Assembly: GCA_900549005.1 (NCBI GenBank)
Contig: URMT01000022.1
Span: 1-19,895 of the forward strand
Reading direction: 5' to 3'
DNA: 19,895 nt
Source: an uncultured Eubacteriales bacterium
Lineage (GTDB): Bacteria > Bacillota > Clostridia > Christensenellales > Borkfalkiaceae
The notes under the pieces were generated by a model, which searched no databases, was not told the DNA's origin, and saw nothing but the letters and a program-made list of their open reading frames with translations. Positions 15,984 through 19,895 of the stretch are shown piece by piece. The position numbers were made by a program, and so were the translations under genes. The stretch's first letter is position 1. Each line of letters opens with the position of its first letter.

Positions 15984-16811
15984 TCAGCCCGTAGTGGAAC
16001 TGTCGGTATTTAAAATCTGTTCGGCGGTCATTTTCATTGATACGTTGAGTACAAACTGGTCGGCATATTCGCCCGTGCCGCCCGTAGGCAGGTTTACAAT
16101 AAACAAAAACGGGAACTTTTGCATACTTTCTGCCGAGGCAGGCGACATATAAAAGCCAAACTTCTGCGTGCGCCCCACAATCTTCTCTTCTTCGCCTTCG
16201 ACCTTTTTTTCAACATACTCCTTCACCGCCCAGGAAGAAGTTGAGTCGTCGGGGTTATAGTATTCGACTTCGTCGGAAGAAGCGGCGACTGATGAAGGTA
16301 TGAGCGTGTTGCTGTTGCCATTTACGGTATAAAAGTTTATGTGGTAGTCTGTATTTACAGCCTCTGCCGTAGAAGGAATACAACTCAGATGGTCGGTTTG
16401 TATTGAGTAGCCGTTTTGTGCGTTTTCATCATTCTTGGGATAGGCATATGTGAAAGAAAATTCGAGGGTGATGCGAAGAAGAACTTCGTTGTAAGCGTAA
16501 ACGCCTTCTTCAATCTCTTTGAATCCGTCTATCGAAAAGTTGTATGTAAGTATGTCGCCGGGTTGCAGGTTGGAAAATACTATGCCGCCGTTTTCTGAAA
16601 TTTCGTATTCAATCGGTTCGCCGCTGTTGGTTGCAGTGCCGCGCACATACTCGGCAACGGCGCCCGCAACGTCTGCGCCCCCTTCGCTTTCTGCCTGTTC
16701 GCGGAAAGAAGCATAGGTGAAGGACACGGCAACGCAAGCGGCTATTGCCGCAAGCAATACGGCAACGGCGCATATTATGAACTTTTTGCCACGTTTTACG
16801 GCGCTACGCAT
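15984..16811 (-). CDS. Exported protein with SipW-type signal peptide (TasA-like)
   Basis: A 275-residue protein. The ATG at 16811 is chosen because AAAGGAGG lies upstream (about 16823-16830); an in-frame ATG 13 codons earlier has no comparable site and would put charged residues before the signal. MRSAVKRGKK is basic, residues 11-31 are hydrophobic, then FTYASFREQAESEGG follows. TYASF just after the core is the typical SipW-dependent pattern (TxAxF). The mature part has SNLQPGDILTYNFSIDGF, a TasA-like strand pair, and a C-terminal FPFLFIVNLPTG...FVLNVSMKM. It lies 236 bases after sipW and 72 before the next exported protein. It could be a fibre subunit or a minor accessory such as TapA; the sequence does not decide. 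Confidence 0.78.
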   Translation of the reverse strand: MRSAVKRGKKFIICAVAVLLAAIAACVAVSFTYASFREQAESEGGADVAGAVAEYVRGTATNSGEPIEYEISENGGIVFSNLQPGDILTYNFSIDGFKEIEEGVYAYNEVLLRITLEFSFTYAYPKNDENAQNGYSIQTDHLSCIPSTAEAVNTDYHINFYTVNGNSNTLIPSSVAASSDEVEYYNPDDSTSSWAVKEYVEKKVEGEEEKIVGRTQKFGFYMSPASAESMQKFPFLFIVNLPTGGTGEYADQFVLNVSMKMTAEQILNTDSSTTG

Positions 16812-17018
16812 AAAAGCCGCGTCCTCCTTTATATTTTTTGTGCTGTGCATTACGGAGCTTCTGCCGTCCGCCGAGGCAACCGTGCCGCCGCGGAAGGTGT
16901 AAGCAAAATCGTAAATTATTTTACTTCCGCGTGCCCGCCGCTCCCGCGCGGACGGTGAGCCCGTAATTAAAAAGATTATTGCACCGGGTGAGTTAGATTA
17001 TTGTTTTGTTTTAATATT

Positions 17019-17037
17019 GCGCACAAAGTTTGTGCGC
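17019..17037. repeat. Hairpin just after sipW
   Basis: GCGCACA-aagtt-TGTGCGC (17019-17037) starts 11 bases beyond the sipW stop. On the minus strand AATATTAAAAC follows, not a U-run. It is a possible weak terminator or processing site separating sipW from the exported-protein genes. The remaining part of 16812-17018 shows GC-rich short repeats but no promoter I trust. Confidence 0.4.
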
Positions 17038-17047
17038 CGCCGCTGTT

Positions 17048-17614
17048 TCAGGCCTTGATTATATACGCCGCCGCTATTATTATGCAGGCGAAAAGAATAA
17101 CCAATATTATTCCCGAAGGCGTTTTAAGCCACTCTAAAAATGTGCCTAAATCGGGTATGACGGCAACCACCTCCCCCACCACCTGCGTTTCGCGCACGGG
17201 GTTGGGGTCGGCCGAATCGTTGTTGTCGCCCTTCGTGATGAAGTAGCGCACACCCCTTTCGGTATATTCGTCGATTATACGGTGCGTGACCGAGGTTACA
17301 GAGCCGTCTGCCGCAGGGGTAAGATAGGTTACGATATCGCCTTCGCCATATCCTTCCTGCGACTGTATTATCACAAGGTCGCCCTTGTAAATTTCAGGCT
17401 CCATACTGCCCGAAAGCACTATGAGCGGAGAAAAACCGAATACGGACGGAATCTCTTTTCTGCCTATCGCCCTGTCTGCCGCAAGCGCGGCGAATATGAA
17501 CAGAAAGAACAACAGAACGGCAAAAACTATGCCGAGAAGTATTCTTTTTGTCCATACCCACGCAGACGAAACCTGCACGGGCGGCTGTAAAGGTTGAAAC
17601 AGCGTGCTAATCAT
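17048..17614 (-). CDS. Signal peptidase I, SipW (ER/archaeal) type
   Basis: A 188-residue membrane serine protease that removes the signal peptides of TasA-type proteins at the outer face of the membrane. The catalytic serine is in SGSMEPEI (Ser70). His111 in VTHRI replaces the lysine of ordinary bacterial signal peptidases, which defines the SipW/ER class. KGDNNDSADP (128-137) carries the conserved acidic box. One membrane helix spans about 24-46 and a second about 167-188, giving the same length and layout as Bacillus SipW (about 190 residues). Its ATG overlaps the stop of the preceding gene as ATGA, showing translational coupling with the TasA-domain membrane protein. GGGGCAGGA serves as ribosome-binding site inside that gene. 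The three neighbouring exported proteins are its expected substrates. Confidence 0.95.
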   Translation of the reverse strand: MISTLFQPLQPPVQVSSAWVWTKRILLGIVFAVLLFFLFIFAALAADRAIGRKEIPSVFGFSPLIVLSGSMEPEIYKGDLVIIQSQEGYGEGDIVTYLTPAADGSVTSVTHRIIDEYTERGVRYFITKGDNNDSADPNPVRETQVVGEVVAVIPDLGTFLEWLKTPSGIILVILFACIIIAAAYIIKA

Positions 17615-18450
17615 TCCTGCCCCGCAATCTGTGCCGCAACTTCGACGAGCACGTAATAATGGGGCGACTCGGAAGAGCCTGCCTGCGTGTCGTCTTCGTC
17701 GTTGCCGCTTTCAAAAGGCCACTCCCACTCTATCGTGAATTTTTGGGTGGAGTTGGGCGCAAACAGCAAGCCCGAGGCAAAAATGTTATCTTCGTTTGTA
17801 TCGAACCAGTCGGTCGGCGTGCCTATTACGTAGCCCGCGCCGTTCATTATAACGCGGTAACGTATGGGCGACCTGCCGCCCCACGAAACGATGTCTGTGA
17901 TAGACAGCGTATATTCCAATTCGTATTCTGTGGGGTTTTCTATGACAAAGTCATACGACCCCTCTGAACCGGGCGAGAGCTTGCCGTCGAATATTTCAAG
18001 GTGCTCTTCGTCGCCCCATACCTCCTCGTCCGTCTTGATTACAAGCTCGGGCATAGCGTCGCCCGGTATGGAAAAACCCGAAGGAAAGCCGAGCACGCTG
18101 ACAACCACAACAAGGGCGGCCAGCACCACGCACACGGCGGCAACAAGCGGAATCATCAAAGAGCGCTCTTTTCGGGCAACAACTTTGCCAAGAACGCCGC
18201 CGTTCTCTAACGTGAGAATGCCGTCTTTGAGGAGGAAATTTCTGTGGCCTTCGTAGCGGCGTACTTCGCCGTGGGGGGTCTTTTCCACGTGCGAAAGCGC
18301 GGCGACTTTATCGCCGTTCAAATCGTATATGTGGTATGCGGAGACCCCGCCAATCAACGCCCCTTCGGGGGAGTAGATGCGGCTGACCGATTTTTTTAAC
18401 TTCACTTTGCCGTCGAAGGGCGACAGAGTGAGTACGCCGTTAGTTTTCAA
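17611..18450 (-). CDS. Membrane protein with cytoplasmic domain and external TasA-like domain
   Basis: A 279-residue protein with three parts. Residues 1-95 are a soluble beta-rich domain with Gly/Asp turns (SPFDGKVKL, YDLNGDKVAAL, LLKDGILTL) that I do not recognise. Residues 98-121 are a membrane helix preceded by ARKERS, placing the first part in the cytoplasm. Residues 130-279 lie outside and carry the TasA/camelysin pattern: LSPGSEGSYDFVIENPTEYELEYTL, PIRYRVIMNG, APNSTQKFTIEWEWPFE (231-247) and a DEDDTQAG acidic end. In TasA-like proteins this domain follows a cleaved signal; here it follows a central, probably uncleaved anchor. The start is TTG (18448-18450), supported by AAGGAG seven to eight bases upstream; no in-frame ATG competes. 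It is coupled to sipW by a 4-base overlap. A membrane anchor or nucleator of the fibre, analogous to TapA, is my inference. Confidence 0.8.
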   Translation of the reverse strand: MKTNGVLTLSPFDGKVKLKKSVSRIYSPEGALIGGVSAYHIYDLNGDKVAALSHVEKTPHGEVRRYEGHRNFLLKDGILTLENGGVLGKVVARKERSLMIPLVAAVCVVLAALVVVVSVLGFPSGFSIPGDAMPELVIKTDEEVWGDEEHLEIFDGKLSPGSEGSYDFVIENPTEYELEYTLSITDIVSWGGRSPIRYRVIMNGAGYVIGTPTDWFDTNEDNIFASGLLFAPNSTQKFTIEWEWPFESGNDEDDTQAGSSESPHYYVLVEVAAQIAGQE

Positions 18451-18771
18451 AATAAATCTCCTTAAATGAATGATACACCACCATTCTGCCCGCCGCCGCG
18501 GAATACTACCTCACTGTCATTTCGGCCAAGCACAACACCCACACTCACCGTCATTTCGACCGAGCGTAGCGAGTGGAGAAATCTCAGAGCCGTAGGCGAC
18601 GGACAGTGAGATTTCTCCGTGCGCTCATTACATTCGCTTAGTCGAAATGACATAAAAGAATGACATAAAAGCGGGTATGCGCGGCGGCAAACAGAACTTA
18701 TGGTCAATTGGAGAGTTTAAAAAACAAAGTTGTTTTATAACAATATAACTTAAAATTAAAAATTGGGTTGA
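18451..18771. other. 321-base gap inside the surface locus
   Basis: It holds no gene. Next to the upstream stop codon (18772) the minus strand reads GGTT-aatc-AACC followed by ATTTTTAATTTT, a weak terminator-like site overlapping the stop. In the middle is the palindromic repeat at 18550-18651, preceded by a partial direct copy, CTCAC(T/C)GTCATTTCG (from 18510 and again from 18544). Near 18460 is the AAGGAG of the next gene. I see no convincing promoter. Confidence 0.5.
18550..18651. repeat. Long palindromic intergenic repeat (GTCATTTCGAC...GTCGAAATGAC)
   Basis: The arm 18550-18586 (GTCATTTCGACCGAGCG...GGAGAAATCTCA) is largely complementary to 18607-18651 (TGAGATTTCTCC...GTCGAAATGAC); the loop is about 20 bases. 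Elements beginning GTCATTTCGAC and carrying GGAGAAATCTC are recurrent in gut Firmicutes genomes as REP/MITE-like repeats; I say this from general familiarity. In mRNA it would fold into a long stem between the first exported-protein gene and the sipW pair. Confidence 0.7.
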
Positions 18772-19671
18772 TTAACCACCGGTAGAGTCAGTCATTGGAG
18801 ATTGAGAAATAGTTACAGTTAATGTAAACTCAACCTCAGTGCTATAATGCTCATCAAGTGTGGTATGTGTTATATTCCAGTCATTAGAGCTTTCGTCAGT
18901 AACAGACGAGTTGCTGATAGGCACATCTGTACCGCTACCCGAATTATAGCTGAGCTGGGCAAGCGTGGTGTCGAGCGCGTTTATAGCAGTTGCATCAAAC
19001 TGATAAGTTTCTATTTCAAGCGTAGACTCGCTTTCAACTTCTTCAAGCCACTCCCACGAAAGTCTGTACCGGGCGTTGGCAGAAGTTCCAGTTTCAATCT
19101 TTGTGGAAAGAGTCTCGATAGCGGTAGACAAGTCCGCAAGAGACATATTTTCAAACGTAGTTGTATCAGGAGACGAACCAGTTGTTACAACTTGCCAATT
19201 GGACCCAACATACTGTTCCAATTTGAAACGTAAAGGATGATACTCTATCGTCGTCGAAGTTGCGTCAGCGTCAGTAAGCGTGATAAACACATCATCCGTT
19301 GCTGCAAGTTCAAAAGCAAGGTCGGCGTCAACTTCGGCAGTACCTCCGATAGTAATTTCAAACGAGCCGCTGGTACCGGGAGCAACTACCGCACCAGAAA
19401 CACCGGCAACAGCTGCTGCATTAGCGTCATTATTATCCGAAGCCGCACCGGTTGAATCATAATACTGCGAGAAAGCATTATTTCCTTCGCCACCTATTGT
19501 AGCGGTAAAGCCCCAAGCGGCAACAGTTGCACTGTCACTGCCCTGACCACGCGAAACGTAACGGGAATACGTGTAAGCGCCGAAGGCGATGGCCGCGATA
19601 AGCAACAGCGCTACAAGTATAAGCGCTATACGCTTGCCGTTCTTTGACTTATCGTTGTTTTGATTAGTCAT
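18772..19671 (-). CDS. TasA/camelysin-like secreted fibre protein (SipW substrate)
   Basis: A 299-residue protein from the ATG at 19671, chosen because GGAGG lies 11 bases upstream; an upstream extension of 31 codons has no such site. MTNQNNDKSKNGKR is followed by a hydrophobic core (15-31), then TYSRYVSRGQGSDSATVAAWGF (34-54 region), the classic signal-to-mature junction of clostridial TasA/camelysin-like proteins. The mature chain has VAPGTSGSFEITIGG (96-110), ADLAFELAATDD, and RYRLSWEWLEE (201-211), matching the WxW strand of the family. There is no wall-sorting motif. It is the first gene of the locus and is separated from the others by a 321-base gap with a long hairpin, a layout that would allow this subunit to be made in excess. 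It is the best candidate for the main fibre subunit, a role inferred from the family. Confidence 0.82.
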   Translation of the reverse strand: MTNQNNDKSKNGKRIALILVALLLIAAIAFGAYTYSRYVSRGQGSDSATVAAWGFTATIGGEGNNAFSQYYDSTGAASDNNDANAAAVAGVSGAVVAPGTSGSFEITIGGTAEVDADLAFELAATDDVFITLTDADATSTTIEYHPLRFKLEQYVGSNWQVVTTGSSPDTTTFENMSLADLSTAIETLSTKIETGTSANARYRLSWEWLEEVESESTLEIETYQFDATAINALDTTLAQLSYNSGSGTDVPISNSSVTDESSNDWNITHTTLDEHYSTEVEFTLTVTISQSPMTDSTGG

Positions 19672-19712
19672 AGTGTTTAAAACCTCCAAAAATATTTTTC
19701 TTGCTATATATA

Positions 19713-19775
19713 CGCCGCATATGCGGCGATATTGCCTTGTTTTTATGACGAAAAATGCGAACACAAAATTGTGTT
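19713..19775 (-). promoter_or_regulatory. Two palindromes upstream of the first surface gene
   Basis: CGCCGCAT/ATGCGGCG (19713-19728) is a perfect 16-base palindrome next to TATATATA on the minus strand, a possible -10. AACACAA-aa-TTGTGTT (19760-19775) is a second perfect inverted repeat and includes TTGTGT, a possible -35-like sequence for a different start. Either could be an operator or a 5' mRNA hairpin. I could not settle the promoter. Confidence 0.4.
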
Positions 19776-19817
19776 TTAAGATTTATTTGAAATCCTACCC
19801 CACCTTTAATTCCTCTC

Positions 19818-19895
19818 GCTGTGCGTGCGGTAAATAAACCGCACAGCTTGGGCACCGTTCGCGCGCTGACATATGCGCTCACTCATCTCGCTTCG
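19818..19895 (-). repeat. Structured repeat family, copy C (cut by the window edge)
   Basis: On the minus strand: GCGAGATGAGTGAGC, GCGC-atatgtca-GCGC (19863-19878), GCGAACGGTGCCC, then GCTGTGC/GCACAGC (19818-19824 with 19841-19847) around a 16-base loop starting GGTTTATTTACCG, then GCGAGAG...TTAAAGG as in copy B. The first hairpin of the family would lie beyond position 19895. Confidence 0.68.

Overview
The window looks like a chromosome segment of an uncultured gut-type Clostridia (Firmicutes). The evidence is AAGGAG-type ribosome-binding sites before almost every gene, consensus sigma-A promoters, a Gram-positive SipW-class signal peptidase with TasA-like substrates, an M32 carboxypeptidase, and a class II UvrA. 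Coding DNA is fairly G+C-rich (about 50-60 % by eye) with patches of lower G+C. There are no rRNA, tRNA, CRISPR or transposase genes.

Left third (1-6820), housekeeping and repeats. A stand-alone GXGXG glutamate-synthase domain protein (197-925, +) follows a leader full of inverted repeats. It faces a class II UvrA (1372-3858, -). Between them is a hairpin-rich block with a perfect TTGACA-17-TATAAT promoter on the minus strand, a good candidate for a non-coding RNA. An M32 carboxypeptidase (4277-5791, -) is separated from uvrA2 by a 404-bp element with imperfect terminal inverted repeats and TA ends. This element supplies the last codon and stop of the peptidase gene. A DUF1349 protein (5943-6563, +) diverges from the peptidase gene; each has a recognisable extended -10 promoter.

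Right two thirds (6820-19671, all minus strand), a cell-surface locus. In transcription order it holds: a TasA/camelysin-like secreted protein; a membrane protein with a cytoplasmic domain and an external TasA-like domain; SipW (start overlapping the previous stop); two more exported proteins with SipW-type N-termini; a 2354-residue exported protein built from about 15 GLUG-like repeats plus one InlB-type repeat; and a small single-pass membrane protein with a Pro/Gly-rich tail. The reading is a SipW-processed surface-fibre or matrix system with a giant beta-helix partner. It resembles the tapA-sipW-tasA theme of Bacillus but differs in composition.

A family of structured repeats appears three times, twice on + (about 1098-1256 and 4130-4243) and once on - at the right edge (19818-19895). 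The copies share conserved linkers and three hairpins whose stems differ by compensatory changes, which argues for selection on RNA (or single-stranded DNA) structure. I could not match it to a family I know. A different, palindromic repeat (18550-18651) sits inside the surface locus.
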